Assembly: GCA_022768285.1 (NCBI GenBank)
Contig: JALEMJ010000009.1
Coordinates: 163,749-227,748, forward strand
Source: Aerococcus sp.
GTDB taxonomy: Bacteria > Bacillota > Bacilli > Lactobacillales > Aerococcaceae
Length of the DNA: 64,000 bases
Direction: 5' to 3'
Below, piece after piece: positions 55,898-63,936 of this stretch (the first letter of the stretch is position 1; each line of letters begins with the position of its first letter). The position numbers and the translations under genes were made by a program. The notes beneath the pieces were generated by a model. The model did not search any database. It was not told the origin of the DNA and worked only from the letters and a program-made list of their open reading frames with translations.

Positions 55898-57193
55898 ATG
55901 ACTGTAACTTACGAAGAAAAGAATAAAAACGAAGGGACATTACACTTTACTGTAAGTCAAGAAAAAGCTCAAAAAGCGCTAAAGCAGGCTTACAAACGCG
56001 TTAAAAACAGCGTCAGTGTTCCTGGATTCCGTAAAGGTAAAATGAGTTACAATGTTTTCGTTAAAATGTTTGGTGAACAAGCACTTTACGAAGATGCATT
56101 GAACTTCATCTTACCAGTAGCTTACCCAGAAGCAATCAAAGAATCTAATATCGATGAATCTAAATTAGTTGGACGTCCGAAATTTGATATCGAGGAAGTA
56201 GAGCCTGGCAAAGAATGGAAATTATTGGCTCAGATTGCTTTACGTCCTGAAGTAAAACTTGGCGATTACAAAGGCTTAGAGGTTCCTAAACAAGATCGTG
56301 AAGTTACGGATGAGGAAGTTAATGACCGTATTGAAGCTGCACAGGCTAACTTAGCAGAACTTTCTGTAAAAGAAGGTGCAGCTGCGGAAAGCGACACAGT
56401 TGTCATTGACTTTGTTGGATACAAAGATGGTGAACCGTTTGAAAATGGTTCAGGGGAAAACTTCTCACTAGAATTAGGCTCGGGTTCATTCGTCCCAGGT
56501 TTTGAAGAACAATTGGTAGGTGCTTCCGAGGGTGATGAAAAAACATTAGATATTACCTTCCCAGAGGACTACCAAGCAGAAGATTTAGCCGGCCAAGCTG
56601 TAGAGTTCAAAGTTACAGTTCACGAAGTTAAAGAGAAGATTACGCCGGACTTGGACGATGAATTTGCTAAGGACGTTGATGAAGACGTTGAAACATTAGA
56701 CGAATTACGTGACAAGTACCGTAAACAAATTGCAGAACGTAAAGAAGAGGCTGCTCAAGAAGGTATCGAAGAAGCTGCCATTCGAAAAGCAATTGATAAT
56801 GCTGATTTTGGTGATATCCCGCAAGCTATGGTGGATGAAGAAATCGATCGCCAGGTTGAACATTACCTCAATGAAATGCAGCGTCAGGGAATCTCTGAAG
56901 AAATGTTCTTCAACATTACTGGTTCTTCCCGTGAAAAATTACGTGAAGAGTTCTCTGAAGATGCCGATACACGTGTAAAGACAGACTTATTATTGGAAGC
57001 TATTCAGGAAGCTGAAGGTCTAGATGCAACGGATGAGGAAGTACAGAACGAAATTAAGGATCTCGCCCAAGCTTATGACATGGAACCTGATGAAGTTTCT
57101 AAGGTAGTCACTGAAGACATGTTGAAACATGATATTACCTTGAAGAAAGCAATGGATATCGTTACTGAATCCGCTGTTGAGTCAGATGAATAA
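55898..57193 (+). CDS. tig: Trigger factor
   Basis: Ribosome-bound chaperone and peptidyl-prolyl isomerase. 431 residues. The ribosome-docking signature is VPGFRKGKMSYNVFVKMFG in the N-terminal domain. An FKBP-type domain (~160-245) contains DTVVIDFVGYKDGEPFENG and FVPGFEEQLVGASEGDE. The C-terminal helical arms follow. AGGTAGGAGA precedes ATG. Strong codon bias suggests high expression. It is followed by a terminator and then clpX, the usual neighbour. Confidence 0.97.
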   Translation: MTVTYEEKNKNEGTLHFTVSQEKAQKALKQAYKRVKNSVSVPGFRKGKMSYNVFVKMFGEQALYEDALNFILPVAYPEAIKESNIDESKLVGRPKFDIEEVEPGKEWKLLAQIALRPEVKLGDYKGLEVPKQDREVTDEEVNDRIEAAQANLAELSVKEGAAAESDTVVIDFVGYKDGEPFENGSGENFSLELGSGSFVPGFEEQLVGASEGDEKTLDITFPEDYQAEDLAGQAVEFKVTVHEVKEKITPDLDDEFAKDVDEDVETLDELRDKYRKQIAERKEEAAQEGIEEAAIRKAIDNADFGDIPQAMVDEEIDRQVEHYLNEMQRQGISEEMFFNITGSSREKLREEFSEDADTRVKTDLLLEAIQEAEGLDATDEEVQNEIKDLAQAYDMEPDEVSKVVTEDMLKHDITLKKAMDIVTESAVESDE

Positions 57194-57228
57194 TTTACCG
57201 TATTAAGGTGATTGTATCTGTCAGCGAG

Positions 57229-57258
57229 AAAGCACTTGCTATCTGCGAGTGCTTTTTT
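57229..57258 (+). terminator. Terminator of tig
   Basis: AAAGCACTTGC / GCGAGTGCTTT stem with loop TATCT, followed by TTTTTT. Confidence 0.87.
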
Positions 57259-57282
57259 GTATGATGGGGCAATTGGCTAAAA

Positions 57283-57311
57283 TTGACTTTACCTATTGTT
57301 TTTGTCAGAAT
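57283..57311 (+). promoter_or_regulatory. Promoter of clpX
   Basis: TTGACT (57283-57288), 17 nt, CAGAAT (57306-57311) with a TG extension. Confidence 0.6.
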
Positions 57312-57342
57312 AAACGAGACTTTATAAATGGAGGCTATTGTG

Positions 57343-58587
57343 GTGGCAGATCAAACAAAATTACATTGTTCATTTTGTGGGAAGTCACAAGATCAGGTAG
57401 ATAAAATCATTGCTGGCCCGGACGTATATATCTGTAACGAGTGTGTGGCATTGTGCAGTCGGATTATTGAAGAGGATGAAAAGCACAATGTAGCTACTGA
57501 AGATGAAATGATCGAATTGCCAACGCCGAAGGAAATTCGTCAAATCCTTAATGATTACGTGATAGGTCAGGATATGGCCAAGAAAACATTATCTGTAGCA
57601 GTTTACAACCACTACAAACGAATTAGCGGTCAGTATAATCAAGACGAGGATGATCCAATCGAACTACAAAAGAGTAATATTTTGCTCGTCGGTCCGACTG
57701 GTTCTGGGAAGACATACCTTGCTCAAACACTTGCACGTATTTTACAAGTACCATTTGCGATTGCAGATGCTACTACGTTGACAGAATCTGGCTATGTCGG
57801 CGAAGATGTTGAAAATGTATTGCTCAAATTGTTACAGGCTGCTGATTTTAACGTGGAAGAAGCCGAACACGGTATCGTATATATTGATGAAATTGATAAA
57901 ATCGCTTCCAAGGCGGAAAATATGTCAATTACTCGTGATGTGAGTGGTGAAGGTGTTCAGCAAGCGCTCTTAAAGATTTTGGAAGGCACACAGGCTAATG
58001 TTCCGCCTCAAGGAGGACGCAAGCACCCTCAGCAGGAAATGATTCAGATTGATACGACGAATATTTTGTTTATCGTCGGTGGCGCGTTTGATGGTATTCA
58101 AGAGATTATTAAGGAGCGCGTTGGAAAGAACGTCATTGGCTTTGGTCAGAAAGCAGAAACAGATGATGACCGTATCACAGGCGTACGTATTATTCCTGAA
58201 GATTTGCAACGCTTCGGACTCATTCCGGAATTTATCGGGCGTTTACCAATTACCGCTACGCTTGATGAATTAACCACGGATGATTTGATTCGTATTTTAA
58301 AAGAGCCTAAGAATGCATTGATTAAGCAGTATACGGCACTATTAGCTATGGATGATGTCGAGCTCGAATTTACTGATGAAGCCTTAGAAGCGATTGCGGA
58401 AAAAGCGATGGAACGCCACACAGGAGCACGCGGGTTGCGATCCATTATTGAGGATGCGATGCTTGATATCATGTTCGATATTCCGAGCCGTGAAGATATT
58501 GCGGAAGTTGTTGTAGAAGCACCAGTAATCACTGACGGCAAAAAGCCTACATTGTACGGTAAGGATGGCAAAAAAATTTCCGAGTAA
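57343..58587 (+). CDS. clpX: ClpX ATPase subunit of the Clp protease
   Basis: AAA+ unfoldase that feeds substrates to ClpP. About 414 residues. The zinc-binding domain has C9-x2-C12 and C31-x2-C34 ([15 protein letters not shown]). Walker A is GPTGSGKT, Walker B is [11 protein letters not shown], the pore loop is [10 protein letters not shown], and the IGF loop for ClpP docking is present as VIGFGQK. Start: GGAGG at 57330-57334 is 8 nt before GTG 57343; ATG 57328 overlaps the SD, so the longer form is unlikely. engB follows after 21 nt. Confidence 0.96.
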   Translation: MADQTKLHCSFCGKSQDQVDKIIAGPDVYICNECVALCSRIIEEDEKHNVATEDEMIELPTPKEIRQILNDYVIGQDMAKKTLSVAVYNHYKRISGQYNQDEDDPIELQKSNILLVGPTGSGKTYLAQTLARILQVPFAIADATTLTESGYVGEDVENVLLKLLQAADFNVEEAEHGIVYIDEIDKIASKAENMSITRDVSGEGVQQALLKILEGTQANVPPQGGRKHPQQEMIQIDTTNILFIVGGAFDGIQEIIKERVGKNVIGFGQKAETDDDRITGVRIIPEDLQRFGLIPEFIGRLPITATLDELTTDDLIRILKEPKNALIKQYTALLAMDDVELEFTDEALEAIAEKAMERHTGARGLRSIIEDAMLDIMFDIPSREDIAEVVVEAPVITDGKKPTLYGKDGKKISE

Positions 58588-58608
58588 ATTCGGGGTTAAG
58601 GAGAATTT

Positions 58609-59214
58609 ATGATACCTAAACAGCATGTCCCAACTTTTTTGCTGAGTGCTGCCTCAGATAGGCAATATCCAGTTCCCGATAAACCCGAAGTGGCATTGGC
58701 TGGGCGTTCAAATGTAGGAAAAAGCAGCTTTATCAATGCCTTATTTAATCGCAAGGCACTCGCCCGCACATCGAGTAAACCAGGTAAAACACAACAGCTT
58801 AACTATTTCAGTGTGGATGATGCATGGTATTTCGTTGATATGCCTGGGTATGGGTACGCTAAGATAAGCAAATCAGAGCGCGAACGCTGGCGTCGCCAAA
58901 TGGAAGCCTATTTCGCAGATAGAGAAAATTTGATGCTTGTGCTTGTATTGGTAGATTTTAGACACCAACCGAGCAAAGATGATATTGCGATGATTGATCA
59001 GTTGAATACTGAGGAAATGCCTTATTTTATTATTGCAACGAAGGCTGATAAGGTGAAACGCAACCAGCATGACAAACAATTGCATTTGATTAAAGATACG
59101 CTAGATCTAGTAAGCGTGGATCAAATATTGCCAGTATCATCCAAGGAACGTCAGGGATTGGATGAGGCCTGGGAAATTATTAGCGCTGTTTTGAATGAGG
59201 AATTTGTAGAATAG
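58609..59214 (+). CDS. engB: Ribosome biogenesis GTPase EngB (YsxC)
   Basis: Essential GTPase in 50S subunit assembly. 201 residues. G1 is AGRSNVGKSSFINAL, G2-like is SSKPGKTQQLNYF, G3 is FVDMPGYGYAKIS and G4 is IATKADKV. The classical clpX-engB order is kept. AAGGAG precedes ATG. Confidence 0.96.
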   Translation: MIPKQHVPTFLLSAASDRQYPVPDKPEVALAGRSNVGKSSFINALFNRKALARTSSKPGKTQQLNYFSVDDAWYFVDMPGYGYAKISKSERERWRRQMEAYFADRENLMLVLVLVDFRHQPSKDDIAMIDQLNTEEMPYFIIATKADKVKRNQHDKQLHLIKDTLDLVSVDQILPVSSKERQGLDEAWEIISAVLNEEFVE

Positions 59215-59236
59215 ACTGGATTTGGAGCTGATACAA

Positions 59237-61072
59237 ATGGCCTATCGCATTCCGAAACATGTGGTAGATCAAGTTCGGGAACAGACTAATATTATTGATG
59301 TTATAAGTCACTACGTTAATTTAACTAAACGCGGTAAGAATTATGTTGGTTTGTGTCCATTTCATGATGAGAATACGCCGTCATTTACAGTTGAACCTGA
59401 AAAACAGTTTTTCAAATGTTTCAGTTGTGGCCGTGGCGGTAATGTTTTCAGTTTCGTGATGGAGATGGAAGGCATAGGTTTTAAAGAAGCTGTTCAGAAA
59501 GTTGTTTCACTCGGCAACTTAACGATCGACTTCGATTTTGACAGCCTCGAAGATAAGCAGCAGTACCGCACGGAGGATATGCGGTTAATCGCTCTTCACC
59601 GAGAAGTCGCCGATTTCTATCATTATGTGTTGACAACTACAAAAGTTGGTGAACCCGCTCTAGCGTACCTTAAGCAGCGTGGGCTAAGTGATGAAACTAT
59701 CGAAACATTCCATATCGGATTGGCGCCTGCTACTCGCGAGATGACCTATCGCTATTTAGTTAGTAAGGGTTACACTGAAGAGGAATTGGCTACTAGCGGT
59801 ATTTTTTTAGACGACAGTCCTAAATTTGACCGATTCGAGAATCGCATCGTCTTTCCATTACGAAATGAATATGGCGATCCGGTTGCCTTTTCAGGTCGTA
59901 TTTGGCAGGATGATCAAACGCAACGAGCGAAATATTTGAATAGTCCTGAAACGTCAATATTTAAAAAGAATCGTTTCCTATTCAATTTAGATCAGGCAAA
60001 AAAACGATCCAAAAAAGGATTACTTCTTTTTGAAGGATTTATGGACGTTATCAGTGCTTATAGTGCAGGTGTTACTAATGGGGTCGCTTCGCTAGGTACA
60101 TCGCTCACTGATAACCAAATTCACATTATGTCTAAACGCATTCAGAAAGTTACGATTGCGTATGACGGTGATCAACCGGGTTTTAAAGCGACAAAACGTG
60201 CAGTAGAGCATTTTCAGCAACTGAGCTCACATCTTGAATTGCAGGTAGTATTATTTCCTGAGGGCTTAGATCCAGATGAGTTTGTTCAACGGCATGGTTC
60301 AGATCGCTTCCAACAGTTTCTTAGCGAGCAGCGCTTGTCGCCCATGCAATTTTATCGGGTATATTATCAGCAGCTTTACTCCTTGAATGACGATGAGGAT
60401 AAAGTGCATTATATTCAGGAGATGTTAACAAAAATTGCAGAAAATGCTTCTGAATTAGTTGAGAGTATCCAAATTCAAACGTTGAGTGAAGATACAGGTG
60501 TTTCCACAGATGTCTTGACCAGTCAACTGGCGCAGTCGAAACAGCGAGTCCGTCAGTCGCACGCAAAAACTGTGAGCAATTCAAGCGACAATTCCATCGT
60601 AACGCCCACAGAGGGAATAGAAGAAAACCTCACTGTGAATGAGCGTTCGGGCATGCAATTATTGAATCGGTTGATTTATCATCCGGAAGTGTGGCAATAT
60701 ATTGAAGGATCGACATCATCGATTGATTTTAGTGTACCGGAATTAGAAACGATTTATTTATTATTGGCTGATCGATTAGCCGATCAATCCGTTGATGTCA
60801 TTGACACATCGAACTTTTACAGTGCGTTGCGTAGTGATAAAGCACGACAGTATTTTTTACAGATTATGAAACTGGAGTTACCTCCTCGATGGACGAATCG
60901 GGAGATTGATGATTTATTACGTCGCTTAACGGTTCAACCGGATCTCGAGAAGCAGAATAACCGATTAACAGATCAAATTGATCAGGCGCGAAAAATTAAA
61001 GATTTTGCAGAGATACAATCGCTGAATCGTCAGCGTATAGATAATTTACGGCGTTTAAAAAATAACAGATGA
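59237..61072 (+). CDS. dnaG: DNA primase
   Basis: Synthesises RNA primers at the replication fork. 611 residues. The CHC2 zinc finger uses Cys40, His43, Cys61 and Cys64. The RNA polymerase core has GFMDVISAYSAGV (TOPRIM) and IAYDGDQPGFKA. The C-terminal helicase-interaction domain ends in a coiled-coil-like segment. ATG 59237 is preferred over TTG 59222: GGAG is 10 nt upstream and the family begins MAYRIPKHVVDQVR. dnaG is followed by rpoD in the macromolecular-synthesis order. Confidence 0.96.
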   Translation: MAYRIPKHVVDQVREQTNIIDVISHYVNLTKRGKNYVGLCPFHDENTPSFTVEPEKQFFKCFSCGRGGNVFSFVMEMEGIGFKEAVQKVVSLGNLTIDFDFDSLEDKQQYRTEDMRLIALHREVADFYHYVLTTTKVGEPALAYLKQRGLSDETIETFHIGLAPATREMTYRYLVSKGYTEEELATSGIFLDDSPKFDRFENRIVFPLRNEYGDPVAFSGRIWQDDQTQRAKYLNSPETSIFKKNRFLFNLDQAKKRSKKGLLLFEGFMDVISAYSAGVTNGVASLGTSLTDNQIHIMSKRIQKVTIAYDGDQPGFKATKRAVEHFQQLSSHLELQVVLFPEGLDPDEFVQRHGSDRFQQFLSEQRLSPMQFYRVYYQQLYSLNDDEDKVHYIQEMLTKIAENASELVESIQIQTLSEDTGVSTDVLTSQLAQSKQRVRQSHAKTVSNSSDNSIVTPTEGIEENLTVNERSGMQLLNRLIYHPEVWQYIEGSTSSIDFSVPELETIYLLLADRLADQSVDVIDTSNFYSALRSDKARQYFLQIMKLELPPRWTNREIDDLLRRLTVQPDLEKQNNRLTDQIDQARKIKDFAEIQSLNRQRIDNLRRLKNNR

Positions 61073-61096
61073 GACATAGCACAGGAGGTTATTGCT

Positions 61097-62347
61097 TTGG
61101 CAGAAACCGATAATAAGGATAAACGTCTAACGCTAAAAAAGGCAACGCAGAAATTACTCAGAGAAAAGAAACTTTTGGGTTCTATTCGTTATAGTGAATT
61201 GAGCGATAAGATTGCGCAACCTTATGCATTAGATGACAAACAGATGGATCAATTGATTGATCAATTTGAAGACGGTGGTGTAGCTGTCGTTGATGAGAAC
61301 GGGGGTCCAACCAACCGTCAATTACAGCGCGAAGAAATCAAAAATGATGAAGATGATGTCGAAACTGTCGATCATGAGGATGTCGAAGATGTCTCACAAA
61401 TTGTAGCTGAAGAAGCTAATAAGGGAATAGCGCCTAAAAAAGCTGATTCAAAAGAAGTAGCGCATAATACGCATAAAACTTCAACACAAGACCCATCGGC
61501 AGCTAAGATGATTAATACAAGCGATCCTGTACGTATGTACCTTAAGGAAATTGGTCAAGTCGATCTTTTGACTGCCGAAGAAGAAGTCGCTTTGGCGAAA
61601 CGTATCGAAGCAGGGGATGCAGAAGCAAAACAAGAATTAGCTGAAGCTAACTTGCGCTTAGTTGTGTCAATCGCTAAGCGCTATGTTGGGCGTGGAATGA
61701 GTTTTCTTGATTTAATCCAAGAAGGTAATATGGGACTCATGAAGGCTGTTGAAAAATTTGATTACACGAAAGGATTCAAATTTTCAACATATGCTACATG
61801 GTGGATTCGTCAGGCAATTACGCGCTCAATTGCGGACCAAGCACGTACCATCCGTATTCCTGTACATATGGTAGAAACCATCAACAAATTAGTACGTGTT
61901 CAGCGACAGTTGCTCCAAGATCTCGGTCGTGAGCCAATTCCAGAAGAAATTGGTGCAGAAATGGACCTACCTACCGAGAAAGTACGCAACATCATGAAGA
62001 TCTCTCAGGAGCCTGTGTCATTGGAAACTCCAATTGGCGAAGAAGATGATTCGCATCTCGGTGATTTCATTGAGGATCAGGAAGCGACGAGACCAGATGA
62101 TTACACGAATGCGGAATTGTTGAAAGAACAATTAGACGAAGTGTTAGAGACATTAACTGATCGGGAAGAGAATGTGTTACGTCTACGCTTTGGACTTCAC
62201 GATGGTCAGACGAAGACACTAGAACAGGTTGGAAAGCAATTCGGTGTGACGCGTGAGCGAATCCGTCAGATCGAAGCAAAAGCACTGCGAAAATTACGCC
62301 ATCCGAGTCGCTTGAAGCAATTGCGTGATTTTTTAGAGGATAGTTGA
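61097..62347 (+). CDS. rpoD: Primary sigma factor RpoD (SigA)
   Basis: Housekeeping sigma factor. 416 residues. Region 1.1 is present in the N-terminus and is followed by an acidic linker ([16 protein letters not shown]). Region 1.2 is [22 protein letters not shown]. Region 2 is [22 protein letters not shown] and [15 protein letters not shown]. Region 4 HTH is [33 protein letters not shown] start with AGGAGG 8 nt upstream. Recognises the TTGACA/TATAAT promoters listed in this window. Confidence 0.97.
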   Translation: MAETDNKDKRLTLKKATQKLLREKKLLGSIRYSELSDKIAQPYALDDKQMDQLIDQFEDGGVAVVDENGGPTNRQLQREEIKNDEDDVETVDHEDVEDVSQIVAEEANKGIAPKKADSKEVAHNTHKTSTQDPSAAKMINTSDPVRMYLKEIGQVDLLTAEEEVALAKRIEAGDAEAKQELAEANLRLVVSIAKRYVGRGMSFLDLIQEGNMGLMKAVEKFDYTKGFKFSTYATWWIRQAITRSIADQARTIRIPVHMVETINKLVRVQRQLLQDLGREPIPEEIGAEMDLPTEKVRNIMKISQEPVSLETPIGEEDDSHLGDFIEDQEATRPDDYTNAELLKEQLDEVLETLTDREENVLRLRFGLHDGQTKTLEQVGKQFGVTRERIRQIEAKALRKLRHPSRLKQLRDFLEDS

Positions 62348-62367
62348 TTTTCAAATCAAAACTTTTT

Positions 62368-62402
62368 AAAATTAGTTGCTATAGTGGCAGCTAATTTTTT
62401 TG
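62368..62402 (+). terminator. Terminator of rpoD
   Basis: AAAATTAGTTGC / GCAGCTAATTTT stem (one G-U pair), loop TATAGTG, followed by T-run. Confidence 0.82.
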
Positions 62403-62417
62403 TTGGGGGAGAATTCT

Positions 62418-62741
62418 ATGGGATTTCGTTTTAATAATCGAGAACAACAGTCTGTTGAAGACATTTTTGACCGCTTAATTCAACCGGAAAAAGTAGCTGA
62501 TGACTATGAAGAAACAGATGAGAAATCATTATCAGCATTGCCATTGACACCTGAGTTTATCCGAGAGTATACATCATTTGGCTCCTACGCTGATTTTGTT
62601 TTGAAATCACCTGTCGATTTGCGGCAACATGAATCAGATTTATCAGATAAGCAGCTTCAGACACTAGATCACTATATCGCAACGCATTCAGATTATGCGT
62701 CCTATCAAGAACTAAAAGCGGCTGCTATGCGTGAGAAATAG
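62418..62741 (+). CDS. Hypothetical protein, 107 aa
   Basis: I do not recognise a family. The protein is hydrophilic and acidic, with no signal peptide or membrane span. It starts MGFRFNNREQQSVEDIFDRL and has predicted helical stretches and two aromatic S-Y patterns (TSFGSYADFVLKS, HSDYASYQEL). GGGGGAG lies 7 nt before ATG 62418; an ATG at 62400 is inside the rpoD terminator T-run and is unlikely. The T-run of the terminator directly precedes it, so expression may depend on read-through. A small gene follows after 54 nt. Confidence 0.5.
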   Translation: MGFRFNNREQQSVEDIFDRLIQPEKVADDYEETDEKSLSALPLTPEFIREYTSFGSYADFVLKSPVDLRQHESDLSDKQLQTLDHYIATHSDYASYQELKAAAMREK

Positions 62742-62795
62742 CGAAACTAAACACAAAGTTTATCGTTTCACGAGATAGGTAAAGGGAAAGTAGAA

Positions 62796-63092
62796 ATGAA
62801 AATTGATGTCTACCAATCAGAAACCGATTCATATATAGCGCTGGAATTAGCGGGAAAAGTTAAGTATATCGGCGAGAGTTTTGGTGTTGATGCGCTAACA
62901 GATGGTAAAACTTATGACATTGTTATTCAGAAAAATGGCGACTTTGCAGTAGTCGATGATTCAGGAGAAGATTATTTATACAGTCTAATTAATCCTCACC
63001 CTGCTGATGGCTCATCTCCTGGTGGCAAATTTGAATTACTAGAATCATATAATGATATTTTATCTGAAATATATGCGAGAGAAAATGATTAA
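62796..63092 (+). CDS. Small protein with SGEDYLY motif, unknown function
   Basis: 98 residues, acidic, soluble. It looks like one small beta-barrel: KVKYIGESFGVDALTDGKTYDIVI, then GDFAVVDDSGEDYLYSLINP. The VVDDSGEDYLY pattern occurs in many small uncharacterised Firmicutes proteins, sometimes in mobile or toxin-immunity contexts. I infer no function. AAAGGGAAAG precedes ATG. It lies between the unknown 107-aa gene and the tRNA pair. Confidence 0.55.
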   Translation: MKIDVYQSETDSYIALELAGKVKYIGESFGVDALTDGKTYDIVIQKNGDFAVVDDSGEDYLYSLINPHPADGSSPGGKFELLESYNDILSEIYAREND

Positions 63093-63104
63093 TTCTAACC
63101 TATT

Positions 63105-63139
63105 AAAAAAGAGGACGAATAATTTTCGTCCTCTTTTTT
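63105..63139. terminator. Bidirectional terminator
   Basis: Perfect 15-bp stem AAAAAAGAGGACGAA / TTCGTCCTCTTTTTT with loop TAATTT-type. It serves the plus-strand small gene and the minus-strand tRNA operon. Confidence 0.93.
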
Positions 63140-63147
63140 AATATTAG

Positions 63148-63219
63148 TCACCCGTATGGGATTCGAACCCATGATTCAGCGCTGAGAACGCTGCGTCTTA
63201 ACCCCTTGACCAACGGGCG
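63148..63219 (-). tRNA. tRNA-Glu (CTC)
   Basis: 72-nt cloverleaf. Acceptor CGCCCGT / ACGGGTG (one G-U pair). Anticodon stem CAGCG / CGCTG around TTCTCAG, giving CTC. T-arm ATGGGTTCGAATCCCAT. No encoded CCA. It reads GAG codons. Confidence 0.9.
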
Positions 63220-63225
63220 TTTAAA

Positions 63226-63298
63226 TGCCGGCTATAGGACTCGAACCTACGACCGCCGCGTTACGAATGCGATGCTCTACCAACTGAGCTAAGCCGGC
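63226..63298 (-). tRNA. tRNA-Thr (CGT)
   Basis: 73-nt cloverleaf. Acceptor GCCGGCT / AGCCGGC perfect, discriminator A. D-arm GCTCAGTTGGTAGAGC. Anticodon loop TTCGTAA, giving CGT. The anticodon stem TCGCA / CGCGG has an A-C mismatch next to the loop. No encoded CCA. Cotranscribed with tRNA-Glu. Confidence 0.9.
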
Positions 63299-63328
63299 AT
63301 ATATAATTCGTGATGAACAACAAGAGAT

Positions 63329-63357
63329 ATTATACACACGCCGGATAATTTTGTAAA
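63329..63357 (-). promoter_or_regulatory. Promoter of the tRNA-Thr/tRNA-Glu operon
   Basis: Minus-strand -35 TTTACA (63352-63357), 17 nt, -10 TATAAT (63329-63334), 30 nt before the tRNA-Thr 5' end. Confidence 0.8.
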
Positions 63358-63380
63358 GAGCAAATTTGGTATTTAAACAG

Positions 63381-63412
63381 AAAAGAATCACCTTATTTAC
63401 AAATAAGGTGAT
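63381..63412 (-). terminator. Terminator of the bacteriocin-immunity unit
   Basis: Perfect 12-bp stem ATCACCTTATTT / AAATAAGGTGAT with a 2-nt loop (effectively a 4-6 nt loop). On the minus strand it is followed by TCTTTTCT, a modest T-run. It lies 13 nt after the immunity stop. Confidence 0.7.
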
Positions 63413-63424
63413 CCGCTATAAATA

Positions 63425-63700
63425 TTACCACGTAAAGCCAGGTAACCACTTATTCTTTTTGATGAGTTTGAGAATTTCAATCAATTCGTTAGGGATCGGT
63501 TTCTTTTGTTCGATCACAAACCAACTTAATTGCGCTGAAAATTCCTCAACCATTTCAATTGGCAATTTTCCTCTATCGACGATACTTTGATAATTTTCTA
63601 ATATCGCTCGTAACTTAGGTAATTGCTGTACCTCTTGATTTGCAAGTGCCTTAGGAATTAAATCTCTGAGTTTAGATAATTTTTCTTTATTGGATACCAT
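63425..63700 (-). CDS. Class IIa bacteriocin immunity protein (EntA_Immun type)
   Basis: 91-residue basic cytosolic protein predicted all-helical: KEKLSKLRDLIPKALANQEV, LPKLRAILENYQSIVDRG, and EFSAQLSWFVIEQKKPIPNELIEILKLIKKN. This matches the four-helix-bundle immunity proteins of pediocin-like bacteriocins, which bind the mannose-PTS/bacteriocin complex from inside. Its ATG overlaps the bacteriocin stop by one base (TAATG), so translation is coupled. The aromatic end KWLPGFTW is notable, since C-terminal parts of such proteins govern specificity. Confidence 0.88.
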   Translation of the reverse strand: MVSNKEKLSKLRDLIPKALANQEVQQLPKLRAILENYQSIVDRGKLPIEMVEEFSAQLSWFVIEQKKPIPNELIEILKLIKKNKWLPGFTW

Positions 63701-63927
63701 TAATGACCACCCAGTGCACGTCCAATTCGCTTAGCCCAACTATCCGCAATAATATGTTCTACGCCTTGAACTGTTTGATTCCAATTTACATAGCATTTTT
63801 TACTTACATTATTACAATGTACACCGTTACCGTAATGGATATCTTTAGCTTCTACTGGATATGCAGAAGCTAAAGAAACCATACCAACTACGCTAACCGC
63901 AAATAGGATATTTTTTGTTTTTTTCAT
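63700..63927 (-). CDS. Pediocin-like (class IIa) bacteriocin precursor with Sec signal peptide
   Basis: 75 residues. The leader MKKTKNILFAVSVVGMVSLA (1-20) is a Sec signal peptide with cleavage most likely after VEA (Ala27). No double-glycine leader is present, so no dedicated ABC transporter is needed. The predicted 48-residue mature peptide begins KDIHYGNGVHC and contains the pediocin box YGNGV. Two cysteines (mature 11 and 18) can form the N-terminal disulfide. Six residues lie between them rather than the family's four. A central amphipathic helix and the end RIGRALGGH follow. The nearest SD, AAAGGA, is 14 nt upstream, which is long. Confidence 0.9.
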   Translation of the reverse strand: MKKTKNILFAVSVVGMVSLASAYPVEAKDIHYGNGVHCNNVSKKCYVNWNQTVQGVEHIIADSWAKRIGRALGGH

Positions 63928-63936
63928 TTATATTAC

